NCBI GenBank assembly: GCA_016788945.1
Contig: JAEUSA010000206.1
Location: 1 to 10,913, forward strand
DNA from: Leptospiraceae bacterium
Lineage (GTDB): Bacteria > Spirochaetota > Leptospiria > Turneriellales > Turneriellaceae
Reading direction: 5' to 3'
DNA length: 10,913 nucleotides
A model generated the notes under the pieces. The model did not search any database. It was not told where the DNA came from and worked only from the letters and a program-made list of their open reading frames with translations. A program made the position numbers and the translations under genes. Of the stretch, positions 1-6,448 are shown piece by piece; positions within the stretch are counted from its first letter, which is position 1; every line of letters begins with the position of its first letter.

Positions 1-54
1 CCCCCCCCCCCCCCCCCCCCCCCCCCCCCCATGGTGTGGGGGGGGGGGGGGGGG
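1..54. other. Contig-end homopolymer artefact
   Basis: Thirty consecutive C (1-30), then ATGGTGTG, then G through position 54. The C and G runs are mutually complementary and do not resemble the coding sequence that begins right after. This is typical of low-quality read ends, two-colour-chemistry poly-G or a tailing/adaptor remnant at a contig edge. The ATG at 36 that opens the first reading frame lies in this tract and should not be used as a start codon. Confidence 0.85.
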
Positions 55-650
55 CCGCCCCCTCGACCTCCGCCTGGAACCCCGCCAACCACTCGCTCAA
101 CTATGAAGTACAGCCCGGACTGCACCAAATCACCCCCGGCACGAAAACCTTCGGCGGCAAGACCGACCGCATCTTCACCGACGGTTTGGGCCGCGAAATT
201 TACTTCCGTGGCTTCAACGTTTCGGGCTCGGTAAAACATACCGAGAAGGGATTCAAGCCCTTCAAGAACGCCGCCGATGCGCGCCAATCTTTCGACGAAC
301 TCGGCCGCAAGGCGGGCTCGAACATGGTGCGCTTTACCATTGCCTGGGAGGGTATTCACCCTGCAGTCGACACAATCGATTACGCCTACCTCGATCAGGT
401 CATCGCGCAGCTGCGCGCAGCCTTCGCCAACCGCATCTATGTGCTGCTCGACTGGCACAGCGACCTTTTCTCGCGCCATCTCTTCGACGCGAATTCATGG
501 CATACGGGCAACGGTGCCCCGCCGTGGATTACCCCCGCTTCTGATTATCCCGCCGAATACTGCGGCGCGATCTGCGTCACCTGGGCGCAGAATAAGATGA
601 CAAATGAGGCGATCCGCCGCGCGGCGCGCAACTTCTTAAATGATACGTAA
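54..650 (+). CDS. Endoglycoceramidase-like GH5 glycosidase, N-terminal part (5' partial, ends at in-frame stop)
   Basis: This is the N-terminal half of a GH5-type (beta/alpha)8 glycosidase. The true start is missing because the frame runs into the contig-end artefact. Family signals in order are a GFNVSGSVKH stretch (first barrel strand, like the GxNxSGxxK segment of endoglycoceramidases), a VRFTIAWEGIHP segment, and DWHSDLFSRHLF followed by WHTGNGAPPW, matching the DxHxD and GxGAPxW region of that family. Endoglycoceramidases hydrolyse the bond between the oligosaccharide and the ceramide of glycosphingolipids. The frame ends at TAA 648-650, but the piece from 669 is in the same frame and continues the barrel. 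Both pieces are therefore one gene broken by a nonsense codon or a base error. Neither half alone would hold a full active site. Another GH5 specificity is possible. Confidence 0.75.
   Translation, partial: AAPSTSAWNPANHSLNYEVQPGLHQITPGTKTFGGKTDRIFTDGLGREIYFRGFNVSGSVKHTEKGFKPFKNAADARQSFDELGRKAGSNMVRFTIAWEGIHPAVDTIDYAYLDQVIAQLRAAFANRIYVLLDWHSDLFSRHLFDANSWHTGNGAPPWITPASDYPAEYCGAICVTWAQNKMTNEAIRRAARNFLNDT
648..650 (+). other. In-frame premature stop codon (TAA) inside the GH5 gene
   Basis: The codons around it read AAT GAT ACG TAA ATA CAC ACG, in the same frame as both flanking gene pieces. A single substitution to TAC or TAT would restore Asn-Asp-Thr-Tyr-Ile-His-Thr and a continuous protein. 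No frameshift is needed. Explanations are sequencing error, a recent nonsense mutation, or readthrough; no recoding signal is evident. Confidence 0.85.
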
Positions 651-668
651 ATACACACGACGGCCGGC

Positions 669-2375
669 GTGCTGCGCATGCAGACGGATTTCATCTGGCA
701 ACTCGGCAAGGCCGCCGAATACATCAAGGCGCAACTTACCCCCGACGAATTCGCGTGGATTGTCGGCGTCGACCCGATCAACGAGCCCTTCGACGGCGGT
801 ACCGAGGCGCTCAGCTATAAAGACTGGGACAACCAAAAGCTGTGGCCCTTTTACCAGCGCGTACGCGCCGAGCTCAATGCGAAGGGCTGGAACGACAAAC
901 TCGTCTTCGCCGAGCCGAATGTCTTCTGGAGCTCGATCGCCGGCCCCGTCGCGCCGGCAACGGGCGGCCATCATCTCAACTATAAACCCGGCGCGGGCTT
1001 CGTCTTCAACGCACACTTCTACGACCAGGCGCGCATGGGCGTCGCCGACCTTTCCGTCGCACGCAACGGTGCGTATTTCAGCAACATCGATCTCATCCGC
1101 GATGAGGCGCGCTTTCTCGATATCCCGGTCTTTGTCTCAGAGTTCGGTATGTGGCTGAACGGGTCAGGGCATACCGACCCAGCGCGCATCATCAACGCAA
1201 CGTACCAGGCGCTCGAAGTTTCTGATGAAGGGCGCGCGAAGGACCGCCATGCGAACCTCTACCAGCCGGTCGTCGGCGCGACGCAGTGGCATTGGGATCT
1301 TTACTATGACAAGCACCACGAATACCAGAACGGCAATCCCTCGAAGCTCATGACCGGGCAAGATGCCTGGAATGGCGAAAACTTTTCCATTGTGAAAAAT
1401 GAAGCCGCCGACTACACCCTGCCGCAGCAACTCATCGAACGCGCCTACCTGCGCGCCGCGCAGGGCCGTATTCTCAGCATGTACTACAATGCCATGGTGC
1501 CCGACGCCGCAGCGTCGGTCATGAACTGGGGAGCGATGCGTGTGAACCTCGCGGGGCAATACGAAGGCAAACCGTTCTTCAAAAGCAAGAAATTCTTCTT
1601 TGCCGTATGGCAGGGGCGCCACTCCGACGCGCCGACGGAAATTTTTCTGCCGCGCCACCTGACCGGGCCGCTCACTGTCATCACCGACAAGCGGGTCCAT
1701 AACGGCTCGCTCGTGAAAGATGCGACCTTCGACCAATCGGCGAACGAAGTGGCGCTGCAGAGCGATGCCGGTAAAATCGCCGGCGCGGGCAGCCGCCTCA
1801 TTGTCTTCGACGACGTCGATGCCGGCGAGGGTGCGTCGACCCTGCACTTCGCGCTCATTGTCGAGAACGCCGGGATATCCAACACTGACGCGAATGAAAT
1901 GCAAAACGCGTTATTACAGACGCTCGCGTCCGGAATAAACCCCGTCTATTTCACGACCGAGATGACGCATGGTGGCTACCCCGGCGAGGCCGATCTCAAT
2001 TGGTTTCAGCTGAAAACCTATGGCCGCTGCATGGATGTTGCGAACGGCATGGCTGTGCTATGGCAGCGCATTCAGCTCTACGATTGCAACGGCTCGAATG
2101 CACAGTGGTGGACTTACGACAACGGTTTCTTCCGCACGCGCCTGAATACATCCTACTGCCTCGACAACCGCGGGCAGACCTACAACAACGGGCAGATTCA
2201 GCTGTGGACCTGCGACAATAACAACAACCTGAAATTCGACTGGGTCGGCACGTCGATCCGCAACCGCAACAACAACAACTACGCGGTGGATGCCTACGGT
2301 TCGGCGTCAGGCTCGCGCATCGGGCAATGGACTTATAACGGTGGAGTTAATCAACAGTGGATCAAGGCGTATTGA
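669..2375 (+). CDS. Endoglycoceramidase-like GH5 glycosidase, C-terminal part with ricin-B lectin domain
   Basis: This is the larger part of the GH5 enzyme interrupted at 648-650. It can be read from GTG 669 or ATG 678, though neither is likely to be the native start. It carries both catalytic glutamates: the acid/base in the INEP motif (E39 counted from 669, codon 783-785) and the nucleophile in FVSEFGMW (codon 1140-1142). A downstream beta-sandwich contains PTEIFLPRHL, like the TEIFxP motif after the barrel in endoglycoceramidases. Residues about 444-568 form a ricin-B beta-trefoil with three subdomains: RCMDV to AQWW, YCLDN to LKFDW, and YAVDA to QQW. The lectin would direct the exported enzyme to glycans. 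The Asn-rich stretches of the lectin are encoded mostly by repeated AAC. The next gene also ends in a ricin-B domain. Fold and catalytic class are fairly sure; ceramide-glycan specificity is an inference. Confidence 0.85.
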   Translation: MLRMQTDFIWQLGKAAEYIKAQLTPDEFAWIVGVDPINEPFDGGTEALSYKDWDNQKLWPFYQRVRAELNAKGWNDKLVFAEPNVFWSSIAGPVAPATGGHHLNYKPGAGFVFNAHFYDQARMGVADLSVARNGAYFSNIDLIRDEARFLDIPVFVSEFGMWLNGSGHTDPARIINATYQALEVSDEGRAKDRHANLYQPVVGATQWHWDLYYDKHHEYQNGNPSKLMTGQDAWNGENFSIVKNEAADYTLPQQLIERAYLRAAQGRILSMYYNAMVPDAAASVMNWGAMRVNLAGQYEGKPFFKSKKFFFAVWQGRHSDAPTEIFLPRHLTGPLTVITDKRVHNGSLVKDATFDQSANEVALQSDAGKIAGAGSRLIVFDDVDAGEGASTLHFALIVENAGISNTDANEMQNALLQTLASGINPVYFTTEMTHGGYPGEADLNWFQLKTYGRCMDVANGMAVLWQRIQLYDCNGSNAQWWTYDNGFFRTRLNTSYCLDNRGQTYNNGQIQLWTCDNNNNLKFDWVGTSIRNRNNNNYAVDAYGSASGSRIGQWTYNGGVNQQWIKAY

Positions 2376-2483
2376 CCCCACCCCCTAACCCCCTCCCCAT
2401 TAACATGGAGAGGGGGAAAAGAGCCATCATCGCGGCCCCTCTCCACGTCAGTGGGGAGGGGTGGCCGAAGGCCGGGGTGGGGT
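2375..2483. repeat. Intergenic palindromic repeat of the CCCCTCCCC/GGGGAGGGG type
   Basis: A 109-base element with nested inverted arms. The outer left arm (ACCCCACCCC, then CCCTCCCCAT) pairs imperfectly with the outer right arm (GTGGGGAGGGG, then GGGGTGGGGT). The inner arms at about 2404-2416 (ATGGAGAGGGG) and 2436-2449 (CCCCTCTCCACGT) also pair. A small GGCCGAAGGCC palindrome sits in the right arm. The element begins on the last base of the GH5 stop codon and ends five bases before the Shine-Dalgarno of the next gene. Repeats of this look occur between genes in many bacteria. The transcript would fold into a long hairpin, which could protect or terminate the upstream message, but no U-tract follows it. 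Confidence 0.75.
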
Positions 2484-2487
2484 AAAC

Positions 2488-2502
2488 AAGGAGCAAAAAA
2501 TG
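2488..2502 (+). promoter_or_regulatory. Strong Shine-Dalgarno and start codon for the Vps62/lectin gene
   Basis: AAGGAG at 2488-2493 lies six bases before ATG 2500-2502, the clearest ribosome binding site in the window. It argues that translation begins upstream of the inserted repeat, although the signal-peptide-like sequence only begins around the in-frame ATG at 2620. Confidence 0.7.
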
Positions 2503-4389
2503 AAACCGAAAAAAACACAACGTCATGCCCGCGAAGGCGGGCATCCAGATAGCGCAATTCCCTGGATTCCCGCGTACGCGGGAATGACAACCCTGGCGGG
2601 CATGTCATTCCCGTCGGGAATGGCGAAGAAGGCCGCCGTGGCATTAGCCATACTTTTTCTCACCTTGTGCCTCTCCTGCGCCGTTAATCAAGTAGAAGAT
2701 GCGAAAAATGCCACGAAGATCGGTGGTCTTGACGCGGCTTTGCAGATTCCGAGTGCGGGTGGTTCGGCGTTCCATAGCGAAGGGCTGGCTTATTGGTCGG
2801 CATGGACGACGGATGGGGCAGCTCCGGTACAGAGTGACCCTGCCTTTCTGACGCGCGGACTACGCTGCTCGGGTCGTTACTGCGACGATGTGAGCCTGCT
2901 CTTTGCCGAATCGGGCTACCAGCAAACCAACAGCTGGTGGACGTCCTCCTTTTCTGAAGAAAGCCCCAACGAAAAAATCTGCGAGAACGACGGCTTTGTA
3001 ACCGGGCTTTCCTGTTCGGGCAGCTATTGCGATAACGTCGCGCAGCGCTGCTCGCAGCTCAACAACAACAATGTGCGCAAGAATTGCTACTGGACCGGGA
3101 ATATTTCCGAGGAATCAGGCGGCAAATTTGTCGCGCCGCAATCTTCGTATGCCGCGGGCGCGCGCTGCTCGGGACGCTACTGCGACAACATGCAGCTCTA
3201 CATGTGCCAGGCCGACGCGGGCGATGTCGTGTTCGACACCGCTGCGCTCGCGCAAAAATTCGCGCCGCGACTCAGATTCGATCAGCAGTTTGGCAACGAT
3301 TCAGGCGACCAGGCAAAATGCTTCCCGAGCGATGCGGGTACGTATTACGATGGCCGGCAAGCGGGCGCGTCGGCACAGTCTCTCTGCAACCAGAATTATT
3401 CCACGATCGCCAATAACGAGGTACCGATCTATTACAGCGCTTCCGTAATTGGCACCAATACGGTTGTTATCCGCTATTTCTTTTTTTATGCATGGCAGAG
3501 TACATGCTTTGTGACGGCGGGTTCGCATGCGGCCGACTGGGAATCGATGGTCGCTCTTGTCGTCAACGGCCAGCTCGCGCGTGTCGCCTATCACCAGCAC
3601 AGCGGCCATTATACCAAAGAATGGGGGCAGTTTGAGGTGGCTGATGGCACCCACCCGATCGGTTATGTCGGCAAAAATTCGCATGGCACTTACCATGATT
3701 CGGGCGGTTCAGGCGGATGTCTCTATTTTGAAGATTTCCGTAACCCCGGCGGCAATGACTACCGTATGGATACCTGGAATAACCTCATCGAGCTCAAGCG
3801 CGGCGCCGGCCAGCCTGCGTGGATGAACTGCCAGGGTTCGGGCTGCTTCGACGGCATCGGGCATCCGATGGAACGCGGCGAACTTTCTGAAAGAACCGGT
3901 TGCGGCTCTGACGGTTGTGATAAGTCTTCTATTGGAGGCAACATTCCTTTCATCACCGACCCCTCCGGTTCAGACGGTTTCGCCATCCAGGCAAAACATT
4001 CGGGTCCGGTCGTCGATGTACCCGGCGCTTCGGGCGACAACAGCGTGAACTTGTGGCAGTGGAGTGACCTGAACGGTGACAACCAGCGCTGGACGCTGCA
4101 ATCCACCGGCGACGGCTACTTCCAGTTCGGTGTGCGCCACAGCGGCAAGTGCATGGACATAAAAGGCGGATCAACGTCTGCGGGAATGAATGCGATACAG
4201 TATTCGTGTGGCAATGGTAACAACCAGCGCTTCCGCCTGTTGCCTTATGGTGACGGGTACTTTGCGATTCAGGCAAAGCACTCGAACCTGTGTCTCGACA
4301 TCGCCGGCGCCGCGACGGGGGATGGCGGCTTACTCGTGCAGTGGCCGTGCGCGTGGACTGACAATGAGAAGTTCAGGTTTAAGAACTAA
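2500..4389 (+). CDS. Exported Cys-repeat / Vps62-like / ricin-B lectin protein, probable lipoprotein
   Basis: Start chosen at ATG 2500 (629 residues) because of its Shine-Dalgarno; ATG 2620 is the alternative. Residues 1-7 (MKPKKTQ) are followed by a palindromic repeat translated in frame (residues 8-30) and a short remnant. Then comes AKKAAVALAILFLTLCLSC, a signal sequence whose Cys60 may be lipidated (the lipobox is imperfect). Residues about 120-239 hold three GxxCSGxYCD[DN] modules spaced 49 and 51 residues apart, the first two followed by a W-rich FSEES/ISEES segment. Residues about 250-460 resemble Vps62/DUF946: SHAADWES, then YHQHSGHY, then a KNSHGTYH segment. Residues about 493-629 form a ricin-B trefoil with NQRW, NQRF and NEKF marking its three subdomains. 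The product probably sits at the cell surface or is released. Its role is unknown; carbohydrate binding is likely. It lies directly downstream of the lectin-bearing GH5 gene, suggesting shared targets. Confidence 0.8.
   Translation: MKPKKTQRHAREGGHPDSAIPWIPAYAGMTTLAGMSFPSGMAKKAAVALAILFLTLCLSCAVNQVEDAKNATKIGGLDAALQIPSAGGSAFHSEGLAYWSAWTTDGAAPVQSDPAFLTRGLRCSGRYCDDVSLLFAESGYQQTNSWWTSSFSEESPNEKICENDGFVTGLSCSGSYCDNVAQRCSQLNNNNVRKNCYWTGNISEESGGKFVAPQSSYAAGARCSGRYCDNMQLYMCQADAGDVVFDTAALAQKFAPRLRFDQQFGNDSGDQAKCFPSDAGTYYDGRQAGASAQSLCNQNYSTIANNEVPIYYSASVIGTNTVVIRYFFFYAWQSTCFVTAGSHAADWESMVALVVNGQLARVAYHQHSGHYTKEWGQFEVADGTHPIGYVGKNSHGTYHDSGGSGGCLYFEDFRNPGGNDYRMDTWNNLIELKRGAGQPAWMNCQGSGCFDGIGHPMERGELSERTGCGSDGCDKSSIGGNIPFITDPSGSDGFAIQAKHSGPVVDVPGASGDNSVNLWQWSDLNGDNQRWTLQSTGDGYFQFGVRHSGKCMDIKGGSTSAGMNAIQYSCGNGNNQRFRLLPYGDGYFAIQAKHSNLCLDIAGAATGDGGLLVQWPCAWTDNEKFRFKN
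2521..2590. repeat. Palindromic repeat unit inserted within the coding start of the lectin gene
   Basis: Two inverted half-units, each its own hairpin. The left one pairs ATGCCCGC (2525-2532) with GCGGGCAT (2537-2544) across a GAAG loop. The right one is the perfect 20-base palindrome at 2566-2585. The left half (CGTCATGCCCGC to CATCCAGA) is an inverted near-copy of the right half (CCTGGATTCCCGC to GGGAATGACA). Repeats of this CGTCATTCCCGCG type are common between bacterial genes. Here the element lies seven codons downstream of the start and keeps the frame open, encoding 23 residues. Confidence 0.8.
2606..2622. repeat. Small perfect palindrome, likely remnant of a third repeat half-unit
   Basis: CATTCCCG (2606-2613), one central T, then CGGGAATG (2615-2622). 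With the preceding GT it resembles the GTCATTCCCG end of the 2521-2590 element. The candidate start ATG 2620-2622 lies inside the right arm, so initiation there would occur in a hairpin stem. Confidence 0.6.
2857..3216 (+). repeat. Three tandem Cys-rich CSGxYCD protein modules
   Basis: Module starts are at 2857, 3004 and 3157. Each begins Gly-x-x-Cys-Ser-Gly-[RS]-Tyr-Cys-Asp-[DN]. Modules one and two continue to a Trp-containing segment ending in Ser-Glu-Glu-Ser; the third is short. The paired cysteines suggest disulphide-stabilised extracellular modules. I do not recognise a named domain with certainty. Confidence 0.75.
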
Positions 4390-4428
4390 TCTTCGTTGAC
4401 GTGCCAGAATACCGGATTATGCAGATGC

Positions 4429-5502
4429 ATGCGCTTATCTGTTTTTGTCCTCTGCGTCATCATATCTGGGGGTATATCGGCCGAAACGCTCGTTAACCGG
4501 CGCGTGCTGCTTGTTAATTTCGTCAATCAGAACAAAGCAAGCAGCGCTGAATATCTTTCGGTTACCGTACCCGAAGCCCTCATCGGCCCGTTGCAAAAGA
4601 CAGGCTCGTTTGAAATCCTATCACGCGATATAGCTATTAACACTGCGAAAAGGTTACAGATCACCGATGCAGATCTGTTTACCGATGCTAACGCTGTGGC
4701 TCTCGGCAAAGCCACGGCGGCAGAAGTTGTCGTGATTGGCAACTATGTCGTCGTGGGCAATACAGTGCAAATTCAAACCAAGGCAATCGACACAGAATCG
4801 GGCCGCGTGAAAGCTAGCCAAACTGCCATCGGCAAGACCGACGGTTCGATTTTTGATACCGTGAACAAATTGGCGCTCGCGATGAGCGCAGATATGAAAC
4901 AAAATTTACCGCCGTTGCCGCAGCGCGAGGTGATTCGCGAACGAGCCGTGTACAAGGAAGGTGACCGAGGCCCCACTGCATCGGAAAAGCTGCGCAGTAG
5001 CTGGTATTTCGGCGCCGGAGCGGGTGCGAACAACCTGATTGATGTCGAAAAAAATCTTGGCTTTGGTACGTTGCGCTCGCTATATGCTGGATTTCTTGGG
5101 CAAGCCGTGTGGGGAAAAACATTGTTCCCACAGTTGCTCGTCGGTGCAGCGCATTTTGTCGGTTTCGGCAGCGGTGACATTTGGGAAAAATCATTCGCCA
5201 CCTTTAAAACAACTCATATAGATAACTTTGTCACAGTGAGCTACTTTCCATTCAAAACCGGATTCAACCTGCGCGGTGGTATCGGCGTGACTTGGTTAAA
5301 CTATGGTCCCGGCGATAGCGGGGGCAATACGCCGGTACAGAGCGGTTCCCATTTCGGCCCCGGTGCATTGCTGCAGACGGGTTATTCGTTTTGGCTGGGG
5401 GAGAATTTCAATCTTGGTATCAACCTCGGTTTTATTGCCGGTTCGTCTGAAAAAGACCCGGCAAACCGACTTCTCCTGTTCGTGACGGCAGAGTGGTTTT
5501 GA
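4429..5502 (+). CDS. CsgG/FlgO/TolB-N-like periplasmic domain fused to an outer-membrane beta-barrel
   Basis: Start chosen at ATG 4429 (357 residues), which opens directly into a signal peptide (MRLSVFVLCVIISGGISA, cleavage likely after Ala18). An upstream in-frame TTG at 4396 would add 11 hydrophilic residues. Residues about 22-160 look like the CsgG/FlgO/LpoB or TolB N-terminal fold: RRVLLVNFVNQN, then PLQKTGSFEILSRD, then a conserved-looking AEVVVIGNYVVVGNTVQIQ strand pair and a later helix. After a charged linker (about 165-185), residues about 190-357 alternate hydrophobic and polar in Gly- and aromatic-rich strands and end in Ala-Glu-Trp-Phe. A terminal Phe is typical of outer-membrane barrels recognised by the BAM complex. 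The start lies 39 bases after the lectin gene, so co-transcription is plausible. The protein may sense or scaffold at the outer membrane; its substrate is unknown. Confidence 0.72.
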   Translation: MRLSVFVLCVIISGGISAETLVNRRVLLVNFVNQNKASSAEYLSVTVPEALIGPLQKTGSFEILSRDIAINTAKRLQITDADLFTDANAVALGKATAAEVVVIGNYVVVGNTVQIQTKAIDTESGRVKASQTAIGKTDGSIFDTVNKLALAMSADMKQNLPPLPQREVIRERAVYKEGDRGPTASEKLRSSWYFGAGAGANNLIDVEKNLGFGTLRSLYAGFLGQAVWGKTLFPQLLVGAAHFVGFGSGDIWEKSFATFKTTHIDNFVTVSYFPFKTGFNLRGGIGVTWLNYGPGDSGGNTPVQSGSHFGPGALLQTGYSFWLGENFNLGINLGFIAGSSEKDPANRLLLFVTAEWF

Positions 5503-5581
5503 ATTTCAATTTCAGGCCCACTGCCAATTCGCAGCCTGACGCATCAGCGCCGCCGACTGGATTCGAGTCTTTTTTCCCCCT
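5499..5581 (+). pseudogene. Probable frame-shifted N-terminal extension of the DMT transporter gene
   Basis: This frame is open from a TTG that overlaps the preceding TGA (5500-5502), and it encodes LNFNFRPTANSQPDASAPPTGFES... up to the 5570-5580 T6C5 tract. One added base there would give ...GFESFFPPVLWGLSF, which continues smoothly into helix 1 of the transporter. This may reflect a sequencing indel, a real mutation or slippage. The reconstruction is inference, and a TTG start is weak evidence. Confidence 0.4.
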
Positions 5582-6442
5582 GTGTTATGGGGGCTCAGTT
5601 TTGTTGCGATTCGGTATGGGCTAGAATCTTTCTCTCCTTTTACGCTCTGCGCCATACGGTTTTTTCTCGCGGGTTTTCCGCTGGTGTTGTTCTATCGTTT
5701 TCCCGCGGGCTCCGTCATACGTCTGTGCGTTTACAGTCTGTTCATCGGGGTGCTGCAATATGGCCTGATGTTCTGGGCAATTTATCTCAAACTGCCTGCG
5801 GGAATGTCATCGGTGCTGATTCAGTCGCAGGTATACATCACCATTTTTCTGGCCTATCTGATTTTCAAAGAGCGCGTTACACTGCTGCAAATTACCGGCT
5901 TCGCGGTTTCAGCCGTAGGTTTGACGGTGATTGGGCTCGACTACTTCGCCGGTGCACAGGCAGTGGCATTTATCCTCATTCTGCTTTCGGCGCTGTTCTG
6001 GTCGGCGGGCAATATTATTCTCAAGACCTTTATGATTCAGGATTTCGGCGGTTTCATCGCGTGGACAAGTTTATTGTCTTCTCTGCCGTTGACAGTACTC
6101 GCCTTCACGGTCGATGGCGCTGAAGCAATGCTGCAGCAGGTTCAGCATGCGTCGTTGCGTTCTTGGCTTGCGCTGGCGTTTATGTCGCTGTTTGCCACCT
6201 ATTTGGCGTTCACGCTGTTCAGCAAGATGATGCTCAAATTACCTGCGAGCAAGGTGATGCCTTTTGCAACATTAGTACCGATATTTGGTTTGGGCAGTAC
6301 AGCTCACGTCTTAGGTGAAAGATTCACTGTACAGCAGCAGATCGGCGCCGTTCTTGTAATCGCTGGGCTCATCGTCGCCGTCGTGATCAAGAATCTGCAC
6401 GGGGTGATGTTTCCCGCAGACGCGTCGCAAAAATCGGGTTGA
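5582..6442 (+). CDS. DMT-superfamily (EamA/RhaT-type) transporter, N-terminus probably frameshifted
   Basis: An integral membrane protein with the paired five-helix EamA layout. The first helix carries LWGLSFVAIRYGLESFSPF, the EamA signature, and FTLCAIRFFLAGFPLVLF follows. The second half repeats the pattern from about ALFWSAGNIILKTFM and ends VLVIAGLIVAVVIKN. The family usually exports amino acids or other small metabolites; this substrate cannot be told. The only start in frame is GTG 5582, which leaves almost nothing before helix 1, with no Shine-Dalgarno. A stop at 5537-5539 closes this frame upstream. Another frame runs open from TTG 5499, overlapping the previous stop as TTGA, to the T6C5 run at 5570-5580. 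One extra base in that run would join the two. The 3' end lies 6 bases from a convergent gene. Confidence 0.82.
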   Translation: MLWGLSFVAIRYGLESFSPFTLCAIRFFLAGFPLVLFYRFPAGSVIRLCVYSLFIGVLQYGLMFWAIYLKLPAGMSSVLIQSQVYITIFLAYLIFKERVTLLQITGFAVSAVGLTVIGLDYFAGAQAVAFILILLSALFWSAGNIILKTFMIQDFGGFIAWTSLLSSLPLTVLAFTVDGAEAMLQQVQHASLRSWLALAFMSLFATYLAFTLFSKMMLKLPASKVMPFATLVPIFGLGSTAHVLGERFTVQQQIGAVLVIAGLIVAVVIKNLHGVMFPADASQKSG

Positions 6443-6448
6443 GTCTTA

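Noticed and set aside
36..53. ATG at 36 as the native start of the GH5 gene
   Set aside because: The codons after it are pure G-run, part of the contig-end artefact, and no signal peptide follows. The gene is simply truncated.
1164..1904. Long open frame on the minus strand (246 codons) opposite the GH5 gene
   Set aside because: It lies fully antisense to a gene with clear catalytic motifs. Its translation is rich in Arg, Val and His with no family pattern, as expected for a shadow frame in GC-rich DNA.
2375..2483. Rho-independent terminator for the GH5 gene
   Set aside because: The hairpin is strong but very long, symmetrical and not followed by a T-run, so a repeat element explains it better.
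2521..2622. Possible short CRISPR array or tandem repeat
   Set aside because: The units are inverted copies with internal palindromes and no spacers of constant length. This is a palindromic intergenic-type repeat, not a CRISPR.
2351..2644. Minus-strand frame reading FPRTRESRELRYLDARLRGHD
   Set aside because: This is the familiar spurious translation of the palindromic repeat; it spans two repeats and has no start signal or domain.
4396..4428. TTG start at 4396 for the CsgG/TolB-like gene
   Set aside because: It would add 11 mostly polar residues before an otherwise typical signal peptide beginning at ATG 4429.
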